Shown here piece after piece: positions 32,720 through 47,230 of a DNA stretch of 64,000 nucleotides. Below the pieces are notes generated by a model that saw only the letters and a program-made list of their open reading frames with translations, was not told the DNA's origin and did not search any database. The DNA comes from Vespula vulgaris (lineage: Eukaryota > Arthropoda > Insecta > Hymenoptera > Vespidae): NCBI RefSeq assembly GCF_905475345.1, contig NC_066605.1, positions 3,907,547-3,971,546 of the forward strand, in the 5' to 3' direction. Positions within the stretch are counted from its first letter, which is position 1, and each line of letters begins with the position of its first letter. The position numbers and the translations under genes were made by a program.

Positions 32720-34190
32720 AAATGTCTTGAAAACGGTAAAGAACAGTAAAACGTATTTACAAATGAACCACATATTTCATCTCATAACGATAATGAAAAA
32801 TAGCTAACCTATGAAGCAATTAAAATAAATGAAGTCACATTTATAAACAAAAATTTGAAGATTAATAAATCTTCCGAATACAATCTTATAACAATGAAAA
32901 TGCTAAAAGAAGCATCGGCTATATAACCATTTTAGGCAATCAGATATATAACCATTTTAACTAACTCAGGATTGGTTATTTTTTGCAGATTTGGAAATGT
33001 GTTGAAATAATCCTGCTACAAAAGCCAGGTAAAAACCCCAGATCACCATCATCATATAGGCCAATAACTCTTCTGCTATCTGCAAATTAATGAAAAAAAC
33101 AATAAATAAAAGGCCAAAAAAAGAAATCATTGCTAAACAACTGATCCTGGATCATCAATCCGAATTTAGAAAAAACAACATGATCGAGCAAATATATGGT
33201 AAACAAAATAATTAGATCCACTGAGGAAGACAGTTGCTACTACACTGCATTATTTTTTGACATGAAAAAAGCTTTCGATAAAATCTGGCACAAAAGGCTA
33301 TTAAAGAAACTACGAGTATCCTTCTCAAAAAACCTATATCCACTTATATACTTCTTACTTTTCAAACAGATATTTTTACGTCAAAATCGGAAACGTAAAC
33401 TTTTCGTTAAAAAAAAAAAAAAAAATACATGTCGGACTACCTCAAGGAAGCATCTTAAGCCTTATTCTACTCTCTTTCTTCATAATTGATTTTTCATCCA
33501 CACCTGCCACAGAAATATACATCTTTATCGATGATACGTATCGTTTTCGTACATAAGAAATAGAAACTGCAACAAAAATTCTATAAAACCATCTATACAA
33601 AATGGAAAACTAGACACAATCCAATAAAATTAAAATAAAATAAACAAATGCTCGCATATAATAATTATACTTAAAATTCTATTTGAAAAATTAAATTCCA
33701 AAACATAACAGACCCATAAATTAACTTTGTTAAATATTTTAGCCTCCACCTATATAGTAAAATAAACTGGAAAAAATATATCCAGGAAAAAATCAAATAA
33801 ATAAAAAATACAAGAAGATGCGTGTACTAAATAAAAAATTCAAAAGGATACAGTACTTCAAAAAATTTCAAACTGAGTACAACCAATAAGGTGTTAATAA
33901 GCAATATCATTTTAAAGCCCATCGGAAACGAAGATGGCTTGCAAATCTGGGACATGGCAAATCCAACATAAAGAAATGGAAAACCTACTATTATTCTATT
34001 ATTCTACGTACTGTTCTGAATGCACCTCGGTTCGTTAGAGACGATGATATTTGGGAAATCCTAAAAATATCATCAGTTGAAGAAGATATTATAAATTCCT
34101 CAAAGACACATCAAATCAGTATAAATCTATTCGAGAAAAGACTTCATAAACCAACTCGAAATCAACTTCTAATCACCATACATGCAAATA
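32720..34190 (+). pseudogene. Second jockey-type LINE, reverse transcriptase part
   Basis: This is a 5-prime-truncated, decayed LINE ORF2. Recognisable parts in order: LTYEAIKINEV and INKSSEYNLITMKMLKEA (about 32805-32915); KPGKNPRSPSSYRPITLLL (about 33020-33080); YTALFFDMKKAFDKIWHKRL at 33240-33300 with the first catalytic Asp; and FIDD at 33524-33535 in place of FADD, keeping both Asp. The 3-prime part reads RTVLNAPRFVRDDDIWEIL near 34009, parallel to NAPWYVRNEQI in the LINE at 9.3-13.5 kb. The endonuclease and ORF1 are not seen. Many stops are present. Confidence 0.8.
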
Positions 34191-34903
34191 AAAGCTGCAA
34201 TACTATTATACTATACAGTTTAATAATTATCTACAAATGGTATACAAACAATTATTAATTGTATATAGCAATTAAAAACACGAAAAGAAAATTGAAATAT
34301 TTTGCTATGATCCGTTTACTACTAAAATAACAGAAATTTATTAATTGTGACAGATCTATTATCCATGACATAAATTTGAAATCGTGGGTTTTGGAGGAAA
34401 AAGACAGTGTATTTATCTGAATTCAAAGCAAGTAAATGGTGGATTCCGAAATTTAAGAATGTATATAGAATCATATCTTGCAATATAAGAACATTCAAAA
34501 CGCGATCTATATTTTAAAATATGAATAGTTCGCAAAATTTTACAAAATCTTTTGTTTCATACGTAAGGTCTAACATTCCAACTATATGAATATATTAAAA
34601 AGAAGCGTCGTTATTATAAGTTAACCCTACCTGTCGAAGATAAAAAATAAAAAGATGGCTGATGTACTTGCCTAAAAGTTTTACAGAACTACATCTGTAA
34701 TATAATGTCCACACACCAATATAAATACAAGTAGATATTCGTTTTATTAAGAATATGTTTTCAATAGCAAAACAAAATTTGCTAATGACTGACCTAGAAA
34801 TACTGTCAATAAACTACTTCGCAAAATTAAATATCCGTGCCAAAAATGCACTACTGTATTTACCTTACTTAAGTATGCTTATAAATGTCTATAATATAAT
34901 ATA

Positions 34904-34957
<54 letters not shown>

Positions 34958-35090
34958 TATACGTAAATATGCTTACAAATATTTCAGATAAAATAAACTA
35001 TTGTTCGCATTCTGCTAAAGGTCCTATCAATAATTTATTCATATTATTAGAAACAACAGACTGTCAATTATTATTCAAGTATTCTAATGA
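34191..35090. other. Intergenic DNA
   Basis: Contains an (AT)n run at 34913-34955. Nothing else was recognised. Confidence 0.4.
34913..34955. repeat. (AT)n microsatellite
   Basis: About 21 uninterrupted units, preceded by a short CA run. Confidence 0.9.
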
Positions 35091-35179
35091 ATGAGTGTTA
35101 AAGTAGTTAAAGCAATATGCCTAAACGGTTTTGGGTTTAGCAATATTTTTTTTCTAACAATTCTTATGTGTACCAAACA

Positions 35180-36655
35180 TATAAGAAAAAACTCAAATAT
35201 GATAAGTGTACAACTAATCTTATCAAACATACGAAAGTGCATAAAATTTCAATGGGTGACAAAGATTCCAGTATGACTCGTACCCTTATGATACTATTTT
35301 AATTTTATATAATTTTAGTTATTAATACACAATTGAATTATGTATAAAAATATTTCCTAAATCATTACAATAATAGTATTTCTTTTAAAGCATAATATGA
35401 GGAAAAAGAAAATTGATTCTTTGATGAACAATTTAATTACCGTTGATCTTCAATCACTATCTGTAATGGAAAACTCAGCATTCATTCCATTGATCAAATT
35501 TTTTAATCTAAGATATTATCTAAGTATAAAACAACTAAAAAACTAACTAAATAATAGATATAAAGATGTAGTTAATGAAAATGCAACGAATATAAAAGCT
35601 GCAATTAAATTATTCGATTCATCAAGAATTAATGTCCTATGTTCTGCATACACGTTAATTTAATAGTAAGTAAATATACGTGATATCTGCCGCATTGACA
35701 AATATCAATGACTATTGTAAACGCGATACTGTCACGTCAGATAAATTGTAAGAAATCCAAAATTAAGTTAGTATATCCGATTATAAATTAATAATAGATT
35801 ATTAATAATAAAAATGCGATAGAATTTCATATATTAGATGTTTCAAAGATTAATAGAACTGAAATTGTCGTAATTGACACGTAAAATAAACTTTAGTATC
35901 AATAAAATACATCTTCGAATTATTAACAGATTCAGATTGAATGCGCTTAGTATTATTACTCCCTTATTAAGAATTTTTTTTTAATTACTAAAGAAATTAG
36001 TAACGAAAAAGTGTAAAATTATCCAAAATAGTAGCAATTAAAAAACAAATAATTGCTCTTTTATATGTTTCTAGTAATGATTTTAGTTTTGGAACATATT
36101 TTATAACACAATCTGATACATTACGCACATTATTATTTAAATGATATTGAAAACAATTGTTTTTATATGTTAAGTGCATTATTAGATCCACGATTTAAAT
36201 TATTTTTTTCTAAAATCGAATATGTTTCTCGGAAATGGGACGCATTAATTGATACAGCTACAAATTATATTCACAATGACTATCTACTCATAATATCTGA
36301 TATTAGACAAACATTCATAAATCAGAAGGAAAACGAATTCTTCTGGTTATCTTTTTAAAGTGAACTAGTTATGTTATACACTAGTTATAGGACTAGTTAT
36401 GAATTATACTAATTATGAATTATAATATACCTAGTTCATCGACTACTGTATTAGAAATGGAAAATTATTTAACATGACAATAAATCGCCAAGCGAATCCG
36501 CTATTATTTTAGTAAATAAATTCAAATAAATATCCGATTTTAACAAGAATTGTACGTCAATAACGTTGCATAATAGCAACCTCTGTATCAGAAGAAAGAG
36601 AATTCTCAAAGGTAGGGAATATTATAGAAAAAAAAAGGAATAAAATACCATGATA
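35180..36655 (+). pseudogene. hAT transposase pseudogene (BED-finger, ZBED-like)
   Basis: hAT transposases carry an N-terminal BED zinc finger, an RNase-H-like core and a C-terminal dimerisation region. A finger remnant, DKCTTNLIKHTKVHK, lies at 35201-35245; its first Cys pair appears mutated. At 35403-35660 the typical segment reads VDLQSLSVMENSAFIPLIKF and FFNLRYYLSIKQLK. ALLDPRFKLFFS follows at 36176-36211, a hallmark of the family. The C-terminal part, ATSVSEEREFSKVGNIIEKK, is at 36576-36635. The middle of the core (35.7-36.1 kb) is unreadable and stops are frequent. No terminal repeats were identified. Confidence 0.8.
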
Positions 36656-37854
36656 ACCATTATACGGATTATTTAAATTCTATTATAGAAACACTATTTC
36701 CAAGGTACGAGTACTGTTTATGAAAGCTCCGATTACTTATAACATACTTGAATTATTTATAAATACGTTTTCAAGACTTGAATACAAAACTAACATCTAT
36801 AAAATGATTATATTGCAAATATTCCCGTGAAAATTTTGTGATTAATAATCCAACCCGTGATTAATAATCAAAACCAATGAAATGAAACTTTATTATTGAA
36901 ATTGATTCGAATACGCAAATACATTTTCAACTAGATTACATTACTACTTATTGCTAACTTCACATTTTCATGATGAGAAAATATTAAATGACAGTATATA
37001 TAGAACATGTATAATAGATTTCATAATTGCAATATTCTAGAGAAACGAAAGTGTGAAGTGTTGATATACTTAATACAGGTATGAGATACATCAAATTCTT
37101 AAATTTTATAGAAAAGAATTTCATATCCAAAGTTTTAAAAACTATTTCATACTGATATATCTCGTAATGCAGAATATATTGTAGAACATAGTGAATAACC
37201 GTAAACTTTCTTTTACAAATCCCCAGAGACGAGAATTTTCACTAAGCGACGATCTGCGTTTTATCCGTACCTACAATTTAAAATTAAATAAACATAGAGA
37301 AAAGTAAGCTGTTTGTCTATCCATTCCTATATTTAAAAGATAGCAAAATATTCATTCCAACATAACGCTTCATTTTTACACAAACCTTATGTGTTATATG
37401 TAAAAATTAGAGAGAATGTATGAAAACACTACTGATATCGAAGGTGAAACGTATCCAATTTGTAACTAATTAAGAGTACGTTACCGAAATTGACTGTCAA
37501 GAGTAATGACTATAGTGCAAAGTACAACTTTCAGTATAAATAAGTACAGAAAGTACTACAACATAGTCAATTAGTAAATATAGTACAGGTAAAAGCATGC
37601 TAGTAACATAAGAATATTTTTCATTTTTCCACTATAATTTTGTTTAATCTAATGTTCAAATATATTTTTGCACGAGGAAATAAATTCAATGTAAACATTC
37701 GCACTCAGTTTCAGGCAGCAATTCAAGTAGTGCGCAAGGAGCAGCAACGCTTGTTTATATCAGATATAATAAAAACTCGAGGAATTACTGGACCATGAAC
37801 GAATTCCTATGTCCTTTCTATATTCTTTTAAGAATTGTAGGGTGATACCTCGAA
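36656..37854. other. Intergenic DNA
   Basis: A+T-rich; nothing recognised. Confidence 0.4.
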
Positions 37855-38358
37855 ATGGCTATAAAATTATTTGATTATTTGAAAGAATTCTGGATCGTGA
37901 TCATATTTTCGACAAAGTTACCGATGTCAGTTCAGATTCGAGGATCGTTGGAGAACCATTATTGCTTGAAAAGTTTCAAAGCTTTACGAAAATGGATTCT
38001 ACAAATGAAATTGGTTCAAGTAAGAATGAGATTGATTTTTTTTTTCATTACGTAAGTAATAAAACACTTCATGATGAAAGTAGTAATCAAGTTATCGATG
38101 AAGTACGCTCTCGTCGGATTGGATATAGCGAGTTTGGCCAAAGAAGAATTCTGGTCATTTCTTGAAGTAATAATAAATAGGGGAATCATGCCATTGTCAA
38201 ATTTACAAGAATATTGGTCAAGGAATAACGTAAGCAACATTTCTTTTTATTCAAAAACATTCACGAGAGACAAATTCAGCAAAATTTTTTGGATACTTGG
38301 TTTTAAAGTAGCTGTAAAAAGCTTACCTAATATCCGCAAAGTCGTCTTAACATTTTAA
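37855..38358 (+). pseudogene. piggyBac transposase fragment (copy B, N-terminal part)
   Basis: The frame 38071-38358 reads LAKEEFWSFLEVIINRGIMP, then NLQEYWSRNNVS, then FYSKTFTRDKFSKIFWIL. This matches the start of the piggyBac core (F.aFlGllil.Gi, YWs....., f...Ms.drF..il..lh). Upstream overlapping frames (37855-38165) are rich in Asp, Glu and Ser, as in piggyBac N-termini, but shift frame. The catalytic Asp residues lie beyond the break and are absent. It has the opposite orientation to copy A and does not overlap it. Confidence 0.7.
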
Positions 38359-41300
38359 TTCTCCTAAACGAAAAAGTCGTCGAGTATAGATTAATAGGTA
38401 CCGATATACATATATACGCAATAACACGAGTATTTTTTTTTTATTCATTACTACGTGATTAATCTGATATTCTAAATAATGAAATATTTTCGAGAAGTAT
38501 GTATATATGTAATTAAAATTTTAACGTAACGATGTAGAATCGACTACCTAATTCACGGATTCATCAGGGCAAAACTACATCGTGCAAATCACTATTGCAA
38601 TCGGTAGTAAAAGAAAACTAAAAACTGAAATTAAACTATTTTTCATTCATAAAATACCTGCGTAAACGAGCAAAAAGTACGAGAAAACTAACAGGAATAA
38701 ATAGGACACAATAGTCTATCTAATATTTAGTGCATGTGCGATGACTTTCCAAACTTTTTTATTCAGCAATGACTTTATCTTTTACTATTACTCTATTTTA
38801 TTCTTCCGAAAACAACGATTTTGTTGAGACTCATCCTTTATTAACACACTTCATTAAAAAGCCTCGGTAACCCCTTTCACCAAAAATAACTGTTCTTGTA
38901 AAAGAATAAAACCAATTCCCACGATCGAATCGTCGCGTTTGTCTTCTTACTCATTTTTTGGTATAACGATATCAATATATCGAGCTAGATTGTAATTAAA
39001 TAGACTAAATACGAAATAACGGGTGCAACATAAACCACCTAATATACTTTTTTTGACGATATCAGGTAAAGGAATGCTCGATGTCACTACGCATACTGCA
39101 AGCAAACACGAACAAAAACAGTATTAATTAACTGCACTATTAATTAAACGATTTGTACTGACCCTATCCCGAGCTAATAGATACGCATAATAAAAGAATA
39201 ATGAAAATACACAATTAAAAACGTACTATTCATAAATTAATCCAAAAAGAAGAATTACTAACGGTGATGTACGTCAGTAATTTATCGAAAAAATTACAAA
39301 CTTTCGAGAATCTTTCGTTCTCGGTATGATGAATATTAGAAAGACTTCAATTATTAATAATTCCTGTAGTCACTACTTACGAAGTTTCATAGTGGCTCCA
39401 AAACACGCGTCCATGTCGTAGGCCGAAAATGTAAGAGATTAAAGTTGCGATGATCGAAGATTAACTCAATGTCATTTGTCATTGATGTCAAGCCAATGAT
39501 GATCTGAAAAAGAATGTAAAGAAATATTTATAAAACTTATTGTGATAAAAACGATTGCAAAATTATACTAATCATCAAATTTGCACATTTATTTATTAAT
39601 ATACTTTTATAGAAGTATAATAAGTTCTTCATCATCTTCCGTAATGCAACAGTGACTCTAATACATAATAATCATTTATTAATTGAAAAACGGACAATGA
39701 ATTTAATTCTCAAATATCTACTATTTCTTTTATATACAAGTATAATATATGTGATTATAAAAAGAAATATATTAATAAAATTTTGTAAGAACAATCTCTG
39801 ATTCTGTGACTATTATGCGCGCAATCCATTCAAGAACGCGTGTTTCTAAAAATTAATTGAAATCGCGAAACGCACACGAACTTGAATTAACGGAAAAACA
39901 CTTCCGAATCCTTTTTTTTTCATCAAAACAAATATATATTCCTCTATATATGCACGAATGATTGCAATAATGATCTAAAATAAAACAGAAACAATATTAT
40001 CAGTACCATCGTTATAATAAAGGAAAAATCTTTAAAAGCATATAATTAGAAAATGAAAAGTATTATCCACAAAATATTAATAACGTTTACAGTATATATG
40101 TTACGTAAAAAACACACATATTTATAAGTCTATGTAACTATAAAAAAAACATATATACAAGTAAATATAATTTTTATCTTAAAACATTTTTTTATAAAAA
40201 AAAAAAATATAGAAACAAACATTGTGACTGCTTTGCGCGCAATCTATTTAACATATAGTTCTAAAAATTAATTGAAATTGCTTAATAGAAATAGATTTAA
40301 AAGAAGACTGTCTGCTGATTCTTCTTTTATTTTATTGAAACAAAGGTAATATTCATTCGATGATAATCTAAAGTAGAACTTAAAATAAAATAGATTTAAA
40401 TTTGGAGATTTAAGATCAGATTTTAAAAGTAGAGTTAAATTTTGGAAAAAAATAATAATTACTTACCTATGTTACAGTACAACTGAGTATTGTACGTAGT
40501 AAAAGTCATATTAGTATAGGACAGTGGTCACCTTCCCCGATTCTGACTATTCTGCTTATAAGTACGAAAACAAATTTCCTGGAACATGTCAACCAAAATA
40601 GATCAGTAGAAAGTTGGTCTGTACTTAATATACGTACTTACTTTCTTATATCAGAATATACTCGACAGTTTTTAACAAATTAACGTAATTTATTTTAATG
40701 AAATACAAAAAAGCGTAAAGAGAAGACCTTCACAGCACTATAATTGACGAGCTTCGTCGATTCGTAGAATTCTATAACTCGTAAATTAAAAGAACTTCAT
40801 TAACATAAAACAAGATTTCTCACCAAATCACTTTAAACACTAATATAATAAGGTTACTTAACAACTCATTCGACAACTATCTTTTAGAGAATGTCCTCTC
40901 TTTTCTCTTTCCCATCTTATTATTCTCTTCCGACCAATTGATACACATTTACCCATATATCACGCATCCGCAACTTATTTCCGTACGCCTTTGTACAATG
41001 CCCTTGGCAATAGTAATCTCGGATGAAAAACAAAACCGCTCACGCTCGGTGCGAAACAAAGAGCACCTTAATTTTAAAAATTCCACGTACATATGTATCG
41101 TGGTTATTTACGTGTGTATGACATACATCATGAATATAAGCATGTGGGTATGTGTTTATATAATGAATGTACAGTAGCGTCATATGACACACATATGTGT
41201 CCGTATACATATCATTATACGAAAGTAGAGTTTAACATATCGTGACGATTAATAAACGATAAACTACGTATTACACTAACACTATTAAAATCATCAACAT

Positions 41301-41492
41301 CGCGAAAAACAGGATCAAATGTTTAAGAAAAGTTATGACGCAATAATTTCACAATCTCGGGCACGTCTAGGCAATATTATTTTCGTGAAAATCTTTTGAA
41401 CTCAATTTACGTACTCTATACCATACAAATTACATATCTGTGTATTGGATTAGTAGATTAGACAAATTTGTAACTTAAAAAAATTATATTAA
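38359..41492. other. Long A+T-rich stretch with one candidate exon
   Basis: No transposon or gene was named. The best signal is a minus-strand interval at 39381-39503 flanked by an acceptor-like 'tacattctttttcag' and a donor-like 'gtaagtag'; it is listed separately. A patch of higher G+C at 40930-41080 is followed by TATG-rich simple sequence. Confidence 0.35.
39381..39503 (-). other. Candidate exon, unassigned
   Basis: The interval is exactly 123 bases and lies between a strong acceptor-like and a strong donor-like sequence. In the frame set by the acceptor it is open for 38 codons (IIIGLTSMTNDIELIFDHRN and on) and then meets TGA three codons before the donor. Another frame ends TFSAYDMDACFGATMKL. 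It could be a non-coding or untranslated exon, a decayed exon, or chance. Confidence 0.2.
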
Positions 41493-41780
41493 TTACCAGT
41501 AATTATGAGAACAACTGCTTTTTGGCATACTCGAATTCAAAATGACCTTGACAAGAGCAGCAACGAGGCGACCAGAACTCACGTACAGAGTGCCATTTTT
41601 CAACAGCGTCACTAAATCCTTGAAGAATTCTTGCAACAAATACATATCTGATTCGGATCTTTGGGATCTCCGAATATATTGAACATAATGAACATTTCTT
41701 ACCAATAGACCTAAACTGGCAAACGGGTGACTCGTAACTGAACACTTCGTACCTTTCCTTCTTCCACTACCATCTGCCAT
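41493..41780 (-). CDS. Unassigned 95-codon ORF
   Basis: I do not recognise it. It begins MADGSGRRKGTKCS and contains DMYLLQEFFKDLVTLLKNGT. A donor-like 'gtaagaaat' falls after codon 26 and a 'gtgagt' further on, so only part may be exonic. A second minus frame (41503-41745) is open over the same DNA. The stretch has more G+C than its flanks. It could be a real exon pair or a transposon fragment. Confidence 0.25.
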   Translation of the reverse strand: MADGSGRRKGTKCSVTSHPFASLGLLVRNVHYVQYIRRSQRSESDMYLLQEFFKDLVTLLKNGTLYVSSGRLVAALVKVILNSSMPKSSCSHNYW

Positions 41781-44700
41781 AAAGACTTCCCCACCATACT
41801 ATTTTACCCCTACCAACAATTCAAATTTCGCACAGCCTGACTGGTGAACTGATAGATTACCATTCTAAATATATACGACTCTTTTTGTACGAATAAACAA
41901 GGTACTTCGTACCGTATATTAAAGGAGAACTAAGGTGATGATAATGGCTGAACTTATGGACTCCCGTACAACAATAGCGGTGAAAATGTCTGACACCCCT
42001 GTAATAGAAAATATGATACGAGCGTAGAACAAATAAATTTATCCATGCATTACATTTCAATCTTTCTTGTAAATATTCTGAAGAAAAAATGTTTATCTCT
42101 GTTTACTCATTAGTATATCTCTAAATGTTTAATAATATAGAATTTACAACTGAAATAAGATATTACGTCTCGATAAAAATCGGAAATCATTGGAGATTTT
42201 CGATCAGTTATTAGAGAAAAGTGAGACGACCAATAATTCATGGTTAAGTAATAATTTTCAATACGTAATAAATGATTTCTCTCCCTGATTTTCTCTCTCT
42301 GGAAGAATGATTAACGCAAATACATTATACTTCGTAAGTATGATTTATACTTAGATATTAACTTATACTTAATAGATTTACTGAAACATAATAATTAATG
42401 GAGAAACATAATAATAAAAAACGAAAAAAATAACATCATTTGAAAATCCTGAAAATGTTTAAATTTAATTCGCATTACTCGTAATTATCTCGTAGTATAT
42501 CTATTCTCAATAATTTGCATTATTCTCCATATCTCAAATTTGACAACTGTCCTCGAACTGTCCTTCCAAAAACATAAACAGTTTTGACATTATTTTGTCT
42601 TCTATTCATTGTCACATGTCTTAGCTCATTTCTTTCTATTCACGCGTAGTAAAATAAAGAACTGATAACCTTACAGAATGTTTTTATTTTTTTACTCTAG
42701 TGTCCTAGCTAATGATCAACTGTAATTGTTTCCATCGTATAGTTTCTTTTTTGCGAAGCATACGTACATACATAAGTACATACACCTGCCATACACAAAC
42801 CACGTACATGGATACACTTGTGTGTTTATATATATTTTATAATATATCTGCATATCTATACTATGGATTATATTTAATCGATCATTATGTACATACACGT
42901 ATATTATTATATGTGGGTATACGCTATATTGTACAAAACTTCCGTCGTTTGCTTGTACAAGCGACGATCGAAGCACCACTATTGTACTATAGATCAAGGG
43001 TGCACCTTCCTTTAACATCATCGTTATCGTATTCTTATTTTATTACGCCAAAATACAACGTAAGTATTTCATCTTTATTATAAGCAACAAGTAGAATTCG
43101 CACAATAACATCTTCTCGCTTTTGTCTGTAAAAATGAATTAACGCGTATTAATAGGATTTTACTTATTCTCTTAATAGGATTTACTATATGTAGACACAA
43201 TACATTGTATCTATACTATGTACTATATATAATCTATCATTTTGTGTGATGTGTTTGTGTATCAATGACACTTCTGAATAATACCTTTATGGCCTAGGTA
43301 TCTTGTAATTTCTTTCGTAATTTCATAAATAAAAGAGTGAGAATAATTGTTTTCAATCCAAGAAAGAAACTTTTTCTCACACTGCAATTGACATAGATGT
43401 TTAGGAAATCTAAAGGTATTATTACAATAAAGTACAAAAATAGTGGACTGGTTGTTATAATTTATATTTGAAAAAATCAATATTATGCAAAATTTAGATT
43501 ATTTTGCATTTAGACATGGCATATATAATCAAAATTTGGAATTATGGATATCTGTCTCTAATCAGAGATCACAGGACTGTAGATGAAAATTATTTTATCG
43601 TTTAGAATATTATATATAATCATATATTTTATACATCAATAAAATTAAAGTAGAATTTTGAGTACGTATTTTATTATCGATACATAGTACATTGTCTGTG
43701 ACTGTTGTTATTGCTTGTTTGAACAAGGTCTATTCGCTCACAAGAAATTAAGTAAAGTCGGTATGATGTGATTGCTATAATCCAATAAACGTTTGCAGCT
43801 AACCAATCTATAAAACTAATTTTATAAAAGATTCACATTAAAAACAAAAAAAAGATTTGTACAAGAAAATTTAAATAAGAAAAAAGCAGAAATCTAGATA
43901 GATAGAAAAAAATCTGGAAATTTTTTAAAAAGCTCTTGAAGAAATTTTTTTTTCTTTACCAATTCGTTTTCTGGTCTTGCTAGAGAAGTTAAAGTACTGG
44001 CATTTAAAATCTTATATCTTTCAACAATCTCTTGTAGAAAGTAAAAAATTGTTGAGGAAGCAGCAATGCCCATCGTGAAGTAATAAATACACAATTTATT
44101 TTCAAATAAAATTCATGATATAACAATGTTTATTAGTTATGTAACTGCATCTATGGAATTTTTCTACGGAACACAAAATTTTTAAATTATTTACATATTT
44201 ATATTATTATTGAAGGATTTTAAAACTACATCCCACTCTTGAAAATCCTGATATGTCTATTGGCGATAACGAGGATAAATTCATAAATTATATTTATATC
44301 TTATTAGATCTTCACTTATAATCTCGATCTCATAATAATGATCTAAAATCCTACAACAAAGATATAAAATGAAACCAGAGACATTACTTTTTGATGTATA
44401 CAAGACCTGAGATTTAATATCTAATTTTTTTTAGCTTGAGTAATACTTACTGTGTCTTATATATCACAAATAAAATGTAATTGTCTATGATTTTCGAACA
44501 AATAAGCTTTCCTTATCAGTTGACCTTTATATCTATTTTTTGGTGTTATGTGATATAAAAACCAATAATAATCTTTTATTTTTTGTTATAAAACGTGTAA
44601 TAACATGTTGATTTTAGAATCCCGTATTGTTGTATTCAAAATTTTCAATCTTATTTATGTTTATAAATGTACATGTAAATATTTATTGTCATTTACAAGA

Positions 44701-47070
44701 TTGCGGCCATTATTTATAACAAATAAAAAATTATAGTACCAAGCATTGCATATAACAATATACAATCCCTAAATTTTTATATTATCGTGAAAAAATTATT
44801 TAACAGTTCAGATATACACAATGATTTATATTAGACACAGATTATAACAATATTGAATGTTTTAACTATTAGCCTGACTTATCTGATTTAACATATCCTG
44901 TAACTAGCGCTGTCTGTTTTCATTTCCCAAGTCGATCAAAGCGATCTGTAATTACTGATTTGTGATTAATGATCTAGTGTAATCAATGATTTGTGATAAT
45001 CTAAGTCTGACTTGTAAATGTCAAGAATCATTAATAAATATTTTTTATAAAAATCATGTATTTTCATAAGTAAAGCATTTTCACAATAAAATAAATAGTT
45101 CAAACAAATATTGTATCTTTTATTTTGACATACAACATATGGTTGCTTTAGCTTACAGTGCAGCAAAGATGATGAAAAAGAGTGCTCATAAAGAACCATT
45201 GAAATAATGATTATATTTATCTTTTACCCAATGCAACATACTAGAGGTTGTTATATATTTCGATACATTAACTGTTTCATTTGCATTGTATATTTCTTAT
45301 AGAATCTAAAATAAGAAAATACAGAGAATCTTATTTAGGATAGAAATAAATCTTTATTAGGATGAAAATAAACCTATCATCTAAATTGTGATAATAGTAA
45401 GGTGGAAATTACTTTTTAATTCCATTCAGAAAGAAGTGGGTTAATCAATTTTAAAATGTTAATTTTCCATTAAGTTTCAAAAATATGCATATAATTTTAT
45501 TGTAACTATTACTTCAGAAGATATCTATATATAAAAAAAATGTATGTATAAATTTTCTTGATTTTACCGATTGTTTCTGTAAATTATTATATAATATTAT
45601 ATGAATTTTAATATTATCTTATTGATATTGTTAATAAAAAATTAAAATGACATACGAAATATTCTTTCCTTCAAAAATATTTATTATGATCGTTAATACT
45701 TATTAGTTTTTCATTTTTGTTGTTTATCTTTAAGAAATATCAAATATTATCATTACGAAGACTTTAAGAGCCAACAGATCTTTCCATCCAGACTCTCCCT
45801 TATTGTTACAAACTATTTTAGATCTTTGTTTATTTAATATCTCAGTTAATTATATTCTGAGTCCTTATTTGTACTTTATATTTATCTTGATTATGTTTTC
45901 TAACGTATTACCGAACAAGCATAATTCAAAAAGATATTGATAATTATAATTCTGTTATCACATATCCTATATTTCGATGCCATAATATAGGTTACACTAA
46001 CTTATGGCATTATTACATTCTATAAATCAATTTCTATATCTTAATAATAATGTTCATAATACATTAATGGTATTGGTAATTCTAAGAAATAAAATATAAG
46101 AAAATTATTTTATGAAAATGTTTCAAAATATTCTTATATGTATCATCCTAGTTACTTCAATTATCATACTTCCATCGTTGGAAAATTCAAAATGATATTT
46201 TTACCCCTAGATACCAATTAAACGGAAAATGCAATAATCATTTCTTATTTTAGTAATGGATTTATATATAAAATACATAGCTGTTAATAAATCTATGAAA
46301 AATATCATATGATGCATTTCAAAATAAAAAAGATCAGCGATAGAATTGTTGCAAATTAGAAATTGTAAAAGATATAAAATTACAGTTAACACTAAAGCCT
46401 TATATATCATTTATTTTAGTTCTGCGTGGCAGTGGTATACATTACAAACATGAAAGCATAATTACTTCTCAAGTTGTAATAAATCGAACTTATAAAAAAT
46501 TATCCAATTTATATCTTATGTATGTCAATTAGATATGTCAATTAATACTATATGTCAATATCATTACATATGTCATTAATTTTATTATACTCTAATAGAT
46601 ATAGGAACATAATTACTGCAGAGTCATGTTTTCAACATTGGTAATGTGATCACCAAAGATAGTTTAAGAATTTTATTTTCTTTGAATTTAATTATATATT
46701 AATGATTAATTAACATTTTTTGAGTTAGTTTTCTCTATATGTTTAAACTCCTTATCGTTTTTGTCTGTCTACCTTTTCAATCTTTCATTCTTTTCTTCTC
46801 TTTCTTTCTTTCTATATTCATCTTTCATTCTCTTCTTTATTCTAGCGCATTTATTTTTCTTCTTTTATAATTACGAAACGAACTAACAATTTAATTGCAA
46901 ATCACAAAATAAAAACATTACTCATCTTAGCTTCTTGATTAATAGTTACGGATGTTGGCGTGATAAAGTTAACCGTACCTTGTTTTTACATAAGCTTTAT
47001 TATAAGTATAGAACACAATACCAATAGCAAATATAATAGAACAGTTCCTAATAACTGAGATTCCTTCTTC
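41781..47070. other. Unassigned A+T-rich DNA
   Basis: Several open frames of 60-123 codons (42712-43083 plus, 43262-43480 minus, 43894-44094 minus, 44966-45199 minus) show no motif I can name. The one at 43894-44094 has a protein-like stretch (ERYKILNASTLTSLARPENE) but no start context or splice sites that support it. Pyrimidine-rich sequence covers 46730-46870. Confidence 0.4.
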
Positions 47071-47230
47071 GTATGCACGCGACTGCCGCCGACATGATGC
47101 TTCACGTTCTCAATGTATTGTCATCTCGTGGCTGAATCGTGTCACTAACTTGTCCCTTTCTAACTCCCTTTCTCTTCTATCGGTATCAGCTAATACTTCT
47201 CTTCTTCTCTCACGCTCTTACACGCTATTA

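Noticed and set aside
42712..43083. 123-codon plus-strand ORF, longest in 38-48 kb on that strand
   Set aside because: Composition is Tyr/Ile/His-rich simple sequence, the opposite strand is also open (42716-43021), and no motif was recognised.
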